Source of the DNA: DASZYT01 sp035545275
GTDB taxonomy: Bacteria > Patescibacteriota > Saccharimonadia > Saccharimonadales > UBA4665
Assembly: GCA_035545275.1 (NCBI GenBank)
Contig: DASZYT010000004.1
Span: forward strand, 62,001 to 126,000
Direction of reading: 5' to 3'
Length of the DNA: 64,000 nt
The notes under the pieces were generated by a model. That model had not been told where the DNA came from. It saw only the letters and a list, made by a program, of their open reading frames with translations, and did no database searches. Numbering within the stretch: position 1 is the first letter of the stretch; each line of letters begins with the position of its first letter. A program made the position numbers and the translations under genes. Positions 26,836-33,870 of the stretch are shown here, in pieces.

Positions 26836-27521
26836 CTGCCCGCCACAGCGGAATCGGCTTTGTTGATAATGACAAACTGCTGACGTGCCCACGTTTCAAA
26901 ATCTTTCAGGATGTCGCGGCGCATTTTGTCGTTTTTAATGACACCTTTGTGTTTCAAGCTGCTCTGCCCCGCTTCAAACTGCGGTTTTACCATCGCCACG
27001 ATGGCTGTATCACGGCCGACGAGCCGGGCGACATGGGGCAAAATGTCGCGCAAGCTGATAAAGCTCACGTCCGCCACGACCACTTCCACTTGCTCCGTTG
27101 GTTTAAAATCGCGGATGTCGGTCTTTTCGTGCAATTTAATACGTGGATTGCCCGCTAGACTTGGGTGCAGCTGGTCGGTACCCACATCGACGGCTATTAC
27201 CTTTTTTGCCCCTTGCTGCAAGGCCACATCGGTAAATCCTCCGGTGGAGCTCCCCACATCCAGCACGGTTTTGCCACGAAAATCTATGCTCAGTGGTTTT
27301 AGGACTGAGAATAGCTTTTCACCGGCGCGCGACACGAACCGTTGGTGCATCGCCTGGGCTATGTCCGCAGCCTCGCTCACCAAAAATCCAGGCTTGGTCA
27401 CCACCGTACCATTGACCTTTATAAAGCCGCGACGGATATCATCCTCGGCTTGGCTGCGTGTGGCCGCCAGCCCGCGTCGCATAAGTTCCTTGTCCAATCG
27501 CTGCTTTGTTGAATTCGTCAT
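26787..27521 (-). CDS. tlyA: TlyA-family rRNA 2'-O-methyltransferase
   Basis: A 244-residue protein. An S4 RNA-binding domain (~6-65: RLDKELMRRGLAATRSQAEDDIR...VNGTVV) is followed by an FtsJ-type methyltransferase with SAM motif VLDVGSSTGGFTD (~85-97), DVGTDQLHP and VADVSFISL. Known family members methylate 16S/23S rRNA at C1409/C1920; the same activity is inferred. It is last in the rpsF-ssb-rpsR-efp unit, 31 nt after efp. Its last codons (RKSDK-stop) come from the inserted segment next to it, so the C-terminus may be recently altered. Confidence 0.9.
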   Translation of the reverse strand: MTNSTKQRLDKELMRRGLAATRSQAEDDIRRGFIKVNGTVVTKPGFLVSEAADIAQAMHQRFVSRAGEKLFSVLKPLSIDFRGKTVLDVGSSTGGFTDVALQQGAKKVIAVDVGTDQLHPSLAGNPRIKLHEKTDIRDFKPTEQVEVVVADVSFISLRDILPHVARLVGRDTAIVAMVKPQFEAGQSSLKHKGVIKNDKMRRDILKDFETWARQQFVIINKADSAVAGSKGNLERFYLLRKSDK

Positions 27522-27552
27522 ATTGAACTCGTTTTAAGTGACGATGAAACAC

Positions 27553-28119
27553 CTACTCCTTTACGCGTTCGCGATACGCGCCGGTGGCAGTATCGACAGA
27601 TATCAGGTCGCCTTGTTTGATGAACGCCGGCACCTTGATGGTAATGCCGGTTTCGAGCTCCGCGCTTTTGGTGATGGCCGTACTGGTATCACCCTTCACG
27701 GCATCTTCGGTGTATACCACCTTGAGCGGCACGTTCTTGGGCAATTCCACGTTGATAGGCCGCCCGTCAAAGAACTGTAGCTGCACCACGTCGCCCTCTT
27801 TGATATAACCCGCACCGTCACCCACCAGGTCGGCTGGCACTTCAAACTGCTCAAACGTGTCTTGGTTCATAAAATAAAACGTGTTGCCGTCGTTGTACAG
27901 GTACTGCACGTTTTGGGTGGTCACGTCGGCACTGTCCAACTGCTCGTTGCCCTTGAAGGTTTTCTCGAGCACCTTGCCGTCCACGAGGCTCTTGATGCGT
28001 ACGTTCACGATGGAGCCGCCCCGGCCCATCACTTTCTGTTTGTAGTCCACCACCCGATACGGGTCGCCTTCCCACTGGAACAATGTGCCCTTTTTTAGAT
28101 CAGTAATACTCAGTGCCAT
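27553..28119 (-). CDS. efp: Translation elongation factor P
   Basis: A 188-residue protein with the three-domain EF-P layout: KOW-like start (SITDLKKGTLFQWEGDPYRVVDYKQ), OB domain in the middle (QYLYNDGNTFYFMNQDTFEQFEVP), and C-terminal domain ending TATGAYRERVKE. EF-P relieves ribosome stalling at proline runs, useful for the Pro-rich proteins here. The domain-I tip reads KVMGRGGS, with Arg33 where E. coli has Lys34. ATG 28119 follows AAGGAG by 5 nt; a GTG one codon upstream is less well placed. No recognisable tip-modifying enzyme (EpmA, EarP, YmfI) is in the window. Confidence 0.93.
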   Translation of the reverse strand: MALSITDLKKGTLFQWEGDPYRVVDYKQKVMGRGGSIVNVRIKSLVDGKVLEKTFKGNEQLDSADVTTQNVQYLYNDGNTFYFMNQDTFEQFEVPADLVGDGAGYIKEGDVVQLQFFDGRPINVELPKNVPLKVVYTEDAVKGDTSTAITKSAELETGITIKVPAFIKQGDLISVDTATGAYRERVKE

Positions 28120-28128
28120 CACTTCTCC

Positions 28129-28461
28129 TTATCGTACATTATCAGATATTTGTTCGGCCTGGGCGGTCAGCTGCGCCACATCCACCGGACCGAACACATT
28201 AAACTCGCTGGCCGCCAGGATATGCCTGCGCACCTGGTCCAGCCGCTTTTTTGCCACCTTGGCATTTTTTAGCTGCTCATCACGCGTTTCACTCAGCTCA
28301 TAGTCGCGCACGTCCAGTCGCGCATCGGTCAGCTCACGCCGGAGCGTCGTGATAGTCTTGCGCTGGCCTGCTGGCAACGAGAAGAGGTCAAAAGCCGACA
28401 GCGCACCATTCAGCTGGGCTTCCAGCTGCTTAATCAGCAAAAACGGCGACTGCTGCTCCAC
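28129..28461 (-). CDS. Small coiled-coil protein in the ribosomal operon
   Basis: A 110-residue charged, mainly helical protein (LIKQLEAQLNGALSAFDL, then TTLRRELTDARLDVRDYELSETRDEQL and KNAKVAKKRLDQVRRHILAASEF). No family is recognised. It starts at GTG, 11 nt after rpsR, and ends 9 nt before efp, so it is embedded in the rpsF-ssb-rpsR-efp unit. A ribosome or translation accessory role is suggested by position only. Confidence 0.6.
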   Translation of the reverse strand: MEQQSPFLLIKQLEAQLNGALSAFDLFSLPAGQRKTITTLRRELTDARLDVRDYELSETRDEQLKNAKVAKKRLDQVRRHILAASEFNVFGPVDVAQLTAQAEQISDNVR

Positions 28462-28472
28462 CCGTAGCTACC

Positions 28473-28676
28473 TTAGTTGTTAGCTACGAAGGGCAATAGT
28501 GCAATGTGTCGGGCCCGCTTGATAGCGGTGCTCAAACGGCGCTGCTGGCTCTCGGTCAGGCCAGTTTTCTTGCGGGTTTCAATCTGTCCGTACACGTTTA
28601 CGTAGCGCTGCAAGGTCTTGAAATCCTTGTAGTCGAAATATGCAACATCTGTACGGTGTTTAAAAATCTTTGCCAT
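28473..28676 (-). CDS. rpsR: 30S ribosomal protein S18
   Basis: A 67-residue protein with the S18 core (YFDYKDFKTLQRYVNVYGQIETRKKTGL, RRLSTAIKRARHIALLPF). S18 pairs with S6 in the 30S platform. AAAGGAG precedes the ATG. The usual rpsF-ssb-rpsR order is kept, but with a 192-bp structured interval between ssb and rpsR. Confidence 0.95.
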   Translation of the reverse strand: MAKIFKHRTDVAYFDYKDFKTLQRYVNVYGQIETRKKTGLTESQQRRLSTAIKRARHIALLPFVANN

Positions 28677-28705
28677 TACTGAACTCCTTTCTTAAAAATT
28701 TGGTT

Positions 28706-28872
28706 CTAGTGCGTAGGATTGGATGCGGTGCAAGGCAGCGACGAGAATCGAACGAGCCGTACGAGTGGTACGGTGAGCGAGATTCGCAGGAAGCTAACAC
28801 CGCACTGCGCCAAGAGCGGCTCTGGAGTAGCTGGCTCTGCCAGTTAGCAGAGAGCCGCGGCCTACGTGCTAG
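28706..28872 (-). ncRNA. Three-way-junction structured element between ssb and rpsR
   Basis: Arms seen in the DNA: an outer stem CTAGTGCGTAGG (28706-28717) with CCTACGTGCTAG (28861-28872, 10 of 12 pairs); stem 2 TGCGGTG (28724-28730) with CACCGCA (28798-28804); stem 3 GCGGCTCT (28816-28823) with AGAGCCGC (28851-28858). The outer stem overlaps the ssb stop codon. The stem-2 arm contains a core shared with the rpsO-pnp hairpin (GGTACGGTGAG). In the minus-strand transcript it lies just upstream of the rpsR ribosome-binding site, so it could control S18 synthesis or be a processing site. No known RNA family is recognised. Confidence 0.5.
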
Positions 28873-29345
28873 AAAGGGATGTCGTCGAGGTTAATGGGCT
28901 CATCGCCCACATCCTCGATGACCACATCATCATCTTGCGGTTTCTTGCTGGGTGCTGGTTTGCTGGCCGGAGCAGCGCTGCTTCCGCCACCATTGCCACC
29001 ACCGTCGCCTTGGCCCGGGCCACCCAGGAAGGTGACGTCCTGCGCTACCACTTCCACCTTGCTGCGCTTCTGGCCATCTTGCTCCCAGCTGCGGGACTGC
29101 AAGCGTCCGTTTACCAGGCAAGGTCGGCCCTTGCTCAGATACTGCGCCACGCGCTCGCCTAGCGGCCCCCAGGCTACAATATCGATGTAGTCGGTGACTT
29201 CCTGCCAGTTGCCGTCTGAGCCCTTGTAGCTGCGGTTGAGCGCCAGGCTAAAGCTGCAGACATTTTGCCCATTCGGCGTTTGCCTGAGCTCAGGATCACG
29301 GGTTAGATTCCCCATTAAAACTACTTGGTTGAAACTTCGTGCCAC
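28869..29345 (-). CDS. ssb: Single-stranded DNA-binding protein
   Basis: A 158-residue protein: OB fold (ARSFNQVVLMGNLTRDPELRQ, NGRLQSRSWEQDG, VEVVAQDVTFL), then a Gly/Ser/Pro-rich disordered linker and the acidic tip DDIPF that binds partner proteins. GTG 29345 is the start, since the conserved MARSFN-type N-terminus begins there and AAGGAGG lies 8 nt upstream; the frame is open 8 codons further. It is cotranscribed with rpsF (upstream) and rpsR. Confidence 0.93.
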   Translation of the reverse strand: MARSFNQVVLMGNLTRDPELRQTPNGQNVCSFSLALNRSYKGSDGNWQEVTDYIDIVAWGPLGERVAQYLSKGRPCLVNGRLQSRSWEQDGQKRSKVEVVAQDVTFLGGPGQGDGGGNGGGSSAAPASKPAPSKKPQDDDVVIEDVGDEPINLDDIPF

Positions 29346-29425
29346 GATAGCACCCTCCTTATAAGACATATGTCTTAGCTTAATTTTGTACTTTCACCCT
29401 ACGCCTACACGTAGCGGTTCGTCAA

Positions 29426-29815
29426 CTACTCTTCGTTATCGTCGCTGCTGTCGTCGCTGCTGGCAGCCTCACCACGCTTGGCAGCTTGCTCGGCTTTCTC
29501 ACGCTTGGCAGCTTCGGCTTTGGCAATCGCCTTGAGGTCCGGCTTGGTAATCAAGAACCGGATCACCTCGTCGGTGATGTTGAGCGTGCCTTCCACTTTG
29601 CGGACGGCTTCGGCTGGCAATTCCACGGTGTAGAAAACATACACGGCGTGTTCATTGCCTTTGATGTTGTAGGCCAGCTTGCGCTTGCCCCAATTGTCCA
29701 CGTTGGTAATTTTACCGCCGTTGTCGGTAAAGATTTTTTCCACGCGGCTTGAGCCCTTTTCCAGATCTACTTCCAGATCAGGATGGTACAGCACAGCAAT
29801 CTCGTACTGGTTCAA
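29426..29815 (-). CDS. rpsF: 30S ribosomal protein S6
   Basis: A 129-residue S6 (YEIAVLYHPDLEVDLEKG, GKRKLAYNIKGNEHAVYVFY, NITDEVIRFLITK) with an acidic Ser/Asp/Glu tail (SSDDSSDDNEE). The start is TTG 29815: AAGGAG lies 8 nt upstream and no ATG fits. First gene of the rpsF-ssb-rpsR-efp-tlyA unit, with a good promoter upstream. Confidence 0.93.
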   Translation of the reverse strand: MNQYEIAVLYHPDLEVDLEKGSSRVEKIFTDNGGKITNVDNWGKRKLAYNIKGNEHAVYVFYTVELPAEAVRKVEGTLNITDEVIRFLITKPDLKAIAKAEAAKREKAEQAAKRGEAASSDDSSDDNEE

Positions 29816-29888
29816 AGCTTGAACTCCTTCCTTTGGGTTAGCCCATACGCCTTAGAGCTATGAGCTGAAGTTAGTTTGTAACCGGTTG

Positions 29889-29917
29889 ATTATACCCTAA
29901 ATCACTCTGTTAAGCAA
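29889..29917 (-). promoter_or_regulatory. Promoter TTGCTT-N17-TATAAT for the rpsF unit
   Basis: Minus-strand TTGCTT (29917-29912), 17-bp spacer, TATAAT (29894-29889). The leader before rpsF is about 65 nt and ends in a Shine-Dalgarno, so this strong promoter is of the normal leadered kind. Its -35 overlaps the end of the 29910-30866 gene. Confidence 0.65.
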
Positions 29918-30866
29918 CCAGGGCTTCTGCATCATGCTCTTCTCTAATCCTGGCCTTCAGTCTTCCAAAGACTACTGCCAGACCGCCACGCGATCCGAGT
30001 GTGCCCACCAACAAATCCGCACATTCTTCCGGCGCATCTGGGCGCAACCTTCTCTGTACTTTCGCGCGCTTATACTTATCGACTAGCCGTTCACCACAGA
30101 AAAACGTATTCTCCACTAATATCCTGGCCGCATCTCTGAGCATCATATAGCCTACTTCCGGATGACTCGTCGATTCAAAGATTTCGCTGCGCCGTTGATA
30201 TGCATCGACATACGGTACAAACTCTAGCAAAATATTGGTCGCATACTGGTGTATAGGGTTAATCTCGTCCTGTGGCGGGATAACCCTATTGCCTTCCCCG
30301 CGCCAACGCATATGCAATGCGGGAACCGTCTCAAGATCTGTTTGCAAACGCGCCAGCCCCCATACACCGGGCTTTAGTAATCGATCATCCTCGGCACGTG
30401 TTGCACACCGCACCTCTGGATCTCCGCTAAAAACATCCAGGCCCTCATGGGGTACGTGCCCCCCAATAGCCATGGTAAATGCCCCTTGTTGTTGGGCATG
30501 TGTCTCAGGCAGGGCAGCGGGTACTGAGCACTGCGCATGTATTGAGCGTGGGCCACTGTTATGAAGTCGGGCATATGCTCTTTGTACATACACATGACGT
30601 AAGGCGTGACCGGCAAGATAAGTCTCCGGGAAATTATGGTGATGTTTCGTCCAACTATCCCTAAAGCTCTCGGAGGGCAATATAAGGGGATATGAAAGAC
30701 CCGTCTCAGGATTGACGGGAATGCGAGGACGCGGATCGCCCTGCGCCCGCAAGTCCAATGTAGCAGACCCAATTAAAAAGCCCCCGTCATTGACAGGGGC
30801 TTCAGAGGGCGGCATAGCACAGCCGGCCTGGAGCTTTTCGCCTGGTGCCATTGGTGCGTATGCCAC
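29910..30866 (-). CDS. Hypothetical protein with an intrinsic-terminator-like hairpin in its 5' end
   Basis: A 318-residue soluble protein of unrecognised family. Landmarks: GLSYPLILPSESFRDSW, ETYLAGHALRHVYVQRAYARLHN, GAFTMAIGGHVPHEGLDVFSGDPEV, MLRDAARILVENTFFCGERLVDKYKRAKVQ. Start GTG 30866 has GGAGGG 6 nt upstream. An apparently perfect rho-independent terminator lies 65-90 nt inside the frame, so either full-length expression is attenuated or the true start is further in. Downstream of ftsK on the same strand. Confidence 0.55.
   Translation of the reverse strand: MAYAPMAPGEKLQAGCAMPPSEAPVNDGGFLIGSATLDLRAQGDPRPRIPVNPETGLSYPLILPSESFRDSWTKHHHNFPETYLAGHALRHVYVQRAYARLHNSGPRSIHAQCSVPAALPETHAQQQGAFTMAIGGHVPHEGLDVFSGDPEVRCATRAEDDRLLKPGVWGLARLQTDLETVPALHMRWRGEGNRVIPPQDEINPIHQYATNILLEFVPYVDAYQRRSEIFESTSHPEVGYMMLRDAARILVENTFFCGERLVDKYKRAKVQRRLRPDAPEECADLLVGTLGSRGGLAVVFGRLKARIREEHDAEALVA
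30774..30802 (-). terminator. Rho-independent terminator (probably for ftsK)
   Basis: In the minus-strand RNA, AAGCCCC (30802-30796) pairs with GGGGCTT (30784-30778), an inner GTC/GAC extends the stem, and TTTTT follows directly. It is ~150 nt after the ftsK stop and inside the frame of the next gene. Confidence 0.7.
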
Positions 30867-30952
30867 TGCATTCCCTCCATTTGCAGTTTGTATTTTCCTA
30901 CATTTAATCGCGCTTACGCTTGTTTGGCAAGCCTAAAATGTACAACGTTAGT

Positions 30953-33163
30953 CTACTCGACAAGCTCGGTATCGGGTATTGCGTCCTCGGTAGCAGCGCC
31001 GCCGCCGAACACTTCATCCATTGAGCGCACCAACACTTCGCGGGGACGACTGCCATCGGCCGGCCCGACAATACCCTGCTCTTCCATAGTTTCGATGAGC
31101 CGAGCTGCCCGGCCATAGCCGATACGAAGCCGCCGCTGCAGCAAGCTGGTACTAGCCTTACCGCCCTCTATCACTACCTGCACCGCATCGCGCCACATGT
31201 CATCATCGGCGTCGTTGCTGCCGTAGTCGGCCACGACGCCACCCTTGCCGTTCAGTTGCACGGGCTGGCTGATAATCTCGTCGTCGTACTGCGGCGGGCG
31301 CTGCATGCGGATAAAGTCGGTGATTTTCAGCGTTTCATGATCGTCAATGAAGGCACCCTGCACGCGCTTTGGCTTAGGCATGTCAGCCGTCAGCAGCAGC
31401 ATGTCGCCCTGCCCCAACAGCTTTTCGGCACCAATCTGGTCGATAATGGTCCGACTGTCGACCTGGCTCGCGGTGGTAAAGGCAATGCGGGCCGGCACGT
31501 TGGCCTTAATAAGGCCGGTAATAACGTCTACACTCGGGCGCTGCGTGGCCAGCACCAGGTGGATGCCCACCGCTCGTGCCTTTTGGGCGATACGCACAAT
31601 GAGTGCTTCTACGTCCCGGGCAGCCATCATCATCAGGTCAGCCAGCTCGTCGATAACAATTACAATGTAGGGCATGCCTTCGCCCTGTTTTAGCGCATTA
31701 TATTCTGCAATGTTACGCCGCTTTACTTCTGCAAGAGCACTGTAGCGGCGCTCCATCTCGGCCACCGCCCACTTGAGGGCGCTGATACACTTCTCGGGTT
31801 CTGTAATCACTGGGGTAAGCAAATGTGGTATGTCATCATACGGCTTGAGCTCCACTTGTTTAGGATCAACCAAGATAAGCTTTAGGTCTGCCGGGCTATT
31901 GCGGTACAGCAAGCTCGTCAAAATGGTGTTAATCATCACTGACTTACCAGAGCCAGTCTGTCCGGCTACCAGCACGTGGGGCATTTTATCCAGATCGGCC
32001 ACAATGGCCGTGCCGGCAATGTCTTTACCAATGACAAATCCCAGTGGGCTCTTTACCTCTTGCCACTCACGTGACTGCAAAAGTGAGCCAATGCGCACAG
32101 TGGCCGGCTTGATATTCGGCACCTCGATGCCTACGGCACGCTTACCCGGGATAGGCGCTTCCATACGGATGGAGTGTGCTGCCAAATCAAGCGCTAAGTT
32201 GTTTTCGAGCGCGGTAATTTTAGTGAGCTTAACTCCTGTGGGCGGCTTGAGTGTGTACTGCGTCACCCTCGGTCCTACGTTAGCGCCCTCCATTTCAACA
32301 TTGATATTAAAGTTGTCAAATGTCTCTTTGATAATCTGCGCGTTAGCGTTCACATCGCCCGCGTCGGCTTTGTCTTGCTTTTGATTCAACAGCGTTGGCG
32401 AGGGAAATTGCCAGTCAGGATCGCTGGCCGTGGTAAGTGCTTCATGGTTTTCAGAAGGCGCTAGTTTTTGGGCAGTATTTTTAAGTGTACTCAGGCGGGC
32501 TTGCTCGCGTTCTGCAGCAGAATGGTGGATTACTGGCACGCCTTCGTTTAGCTTAAAGCCCTCGTTTTCGGCTGCCCGGGCCTTCAGGGCAGCTAGCTCG
32601 CCATCTTCTTCGCTCTCAGACTTCTTAAACAGGTTGGCCAAGTTTAGCAGTGCCTTGGGGGAGATCCCAAAGGCGAAAAATGCCGCCAAAACAGCCAGTA
32701 CCAAAAACACGAGTGCTGCCGGGAATTTGTCGAGTGCATTCAACACGGCACTCCCTACAGCGGTACCTACACCGCCCCCGTGTCCCCCCTGCCACGTGCC
32801 ATCCAGGGCTTTACTGGCAAATACCACATCAAAAAGTGCACCTACAAATACCAGCGCACCTAGTATGCTTGTGAGTTTACCCAGCGGAATTTGCCGGTCT
32901 TCACTCTTGAATTTGTATACGCCCCAGTACACCAACACGAGGGGGCTGAAGTATGCTGCCCAGCCAAATGCCCAGTAAACGCCCTTGAACATGTTGACCG
33001 GCAGCGGACCTCCGGCGCCAAAGCCGCCAAACAGCAATAATACTGCTGCCAAACACAGCAAAATAGCACCCGTCAGTGGCCAGAATGGTGATTTTTCAAT
33101 CACTACTTCTTCGGCTTTTTTGCGTGGCTTTGCTTTGTTCGCTTGCTTTTTCTTTTTAGCCAT
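30953..33163 (-). CDS. ftsK: DNA translocase FtsK
   Basis: A 736-residue FtsK/SpoIIIE-type protein: very basic N-terminus (AKKKKQANKAKPRKK), four membrane helices (about 25-185), a variable linker, then the motor with Walker A AGQTGSGKS (~405) and Walker B VIVIDELADLM (~500). The C-terminal gamma winged helix (LLQRRLRIGYGRAARLIETMEEQGIV) reads orienting sequences in DNA. It moves chromosome DNA through the septum during division. TATAAT ends 12 nt before the ATG, giving a leader of only about 5 nt. Confidence 0.95.
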   Translation of the reverse strand: MAKKKKQANKAKPRKKAEEVVIEKSPFWPLTGAILLCLAAVLLLFGGFGAGGPLPVNMFKGVYWAFGWAAYFSPLVLVYWGVYKFKSEDRQIPLGKLTSILGALVFVGALFDVVFASKALDGTWQGGHGGGVGTAVGSAVLNALDKFPAALVFLVLAVLAAFFAFGISPKALLNLANLFKKSESEEDGELAALKARAAENEGFKLNEGVPVIHHSAAEREQARLSTLKNTAQKLAPSENHEALTTASDPDWQFPSPTLLNQKQDKADAGDVNANAQIIKETFDNFNINVEMEGANVGPRVTQYTLKPPTGVKLTKITALENNLALDLAAHSIRMEAPIPGKRAVGIEVPNIKPATVRIGSLLQSREWQEVKSPLGFVIGKDIAGTAIVADLDKMPHVLVAGQTGSGKSVMINTILTSLLYRNSPADLKLILVDPKQVELKPYDDIPHLLTPVITEPEKCISALKWAVAEMERRYSALAEVKRRNIAEYNALKQGEGMPYIVIVIDELADLMMMAARDVEALIVRIAQKARAVGIHLVLATQRPSVDVITGLIKANVPARIAFTTASQVDSRTIIDQIGAEKLLGQGDMLLLTADMPKPKRVQGAFIDDHETLKITDFIRMQRPPQYDDEIISQPVQLNGKGGVVADYGSNDADDDMWRDAVQVVIEGGKASTSLLQRRLRIGYGRAARLIETMEEQGIVGPADGSRPREVLVRSMDEVFGGGAATEDAIPDTELVE

Positions 33164-33175
33164 AACAGTTTTTAT

Positions 33176-33181
33176 ATTATA
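33176..33181 (-). promoter_or_regulatory. -10 TATAAT upstream of ftsK
   Basis: Minus-strand consensus TATAAT 12 nt from the ATG at 33163. No clear -35. A very short leader without Shine-Dalgarno is predicted. Confidence 0.45.
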
Positions 33182-33206
33182 CCCTCAAAACGGGTGACGG
33201 GCTAGC

Positions 33207-33527
33207 CTATTCTTGCCGCTGCTCGTCTATATGTTTACGGATATTAGTTATACGCCGATTGGCTCGTTCAAGTTGCTCTTGGTTACCACTTTGAAAAGCC
33301 TGTTTTTGAGCTTCAAGCTCAAGTCTCATATGATCTTCGGGGCTAAGGTAGGTTGCGGGAGACCGGGGCACATACCCAGAAGAAGCAGTCCTGTTGACGT
33401 AATCAAGAAGCCACAAATTCAGCTTATCCACCTCTTCTGCACTATGACCAGCAATGGCTTCTTGCTGGGCGGCAAGTGCCTCTCGTATTGGGTCGTCCGA
33501 AGATGGTTCAGAAGGTATTTCTGCCAT
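33207..33527 (-). CDS. Small hypothetical protein
   Basis: A 106-residue, mostly helical acidic/charged protein (PIREALAAQQEAIAGHSAEEVDKLN and a C-terminal LERANRRITNIRKHIDEQRQE). No family is recognised. It has an excellent extended -10 (TGCTATAAT) 6 nt from its ATG, which supports it as a real, leaderless gene. It lies just upstream of ftsK on the same strand. Confidence 0.55.
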   Translation of the reverse strand: MAEIPSEPSSDDPIREALAAQQEAIAGHSAEEVDKLNLWLLDYVNRTASSGYVPRSPATYLSPEDHMRLELEAQKQAFQSGNQEQLERANRRITNIRKHIDEQRQE

Positions 33528-33533
33528 AAAAAT

Positions 33534-33542
33534 ATTATAGCA
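33534..33542 (-). promoter_or_regulatory. Extended consensus -10 (TGCTATAAT), leaderless geometry
   Basis: Minus-strand TG-C-TATAAT ends 6 nt before ATG 33527. The cleanest example of the leaderless promoter type in this window. Confidence 0.65.
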
Positions 33543-33601
33543 AAAATTACTACATTTGTCAATCCGCTTGTGCTTGGACCATGACCAGTCGTAAGCGAGT
33601 T

Positions 33602-33868
33602 TTAGGGGGCGGCTTCTTCGGAAGTAAGCTCGGTAGCACCGACACCTACTACTTGTTCGGGAACAAAAGAAACATGCCTGCCCGCGTTAAGCGCACTCTG
33701 TCCAGCCCACGAGGTATTGGCAAGAGGCCTACGCAATGACGAAAGCTCCAGAAGCCCCCTAAAACTTCCCCACCAGGTATCACTTACCAGTGCGGGTACC
33801 TCATCATGCGCTCGAAAGTTATGTACTTGCCATTCCGGGTTTACGTAGGGGTCTCTGGCTTTAGACAT
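33602..33868 (-). CDS. Small hypothetical protein downstream of RNase J
   Basis: An 88-residue protein of unknown family (HNFRAHDEVPALVSDTWWGSFRGLLELSS). Its ATG is 2 nt after the RNase J stop, suggesting coupled translation. An inverted repeat (TTTTAGGGGGC-GG-CTTCT at 33600-33617 and AGAAGCCCCCTAAAA at 33750-33764) spans its C-terminal half. Confidence 0.45.
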   Translation of the reverse strand: MSKARDPYVNPEWQVHNFRAHDEVPALVSDTWWGSFRGLLELSSLRRPLANTSWAGQSALNAGRHVSFVPEQVVGVGATELTSEEAAP

Positions 33869-33870
33869 CG

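Noticed and set aside
28741..28800. tRNA or tmRNA 3' half (GTTCGATTC on the minus strand)
   Set aside because: The T-loop-like bases are present, but the flanking 5-bp stem does not pair and there is no matching acceptor or anticodon arm.
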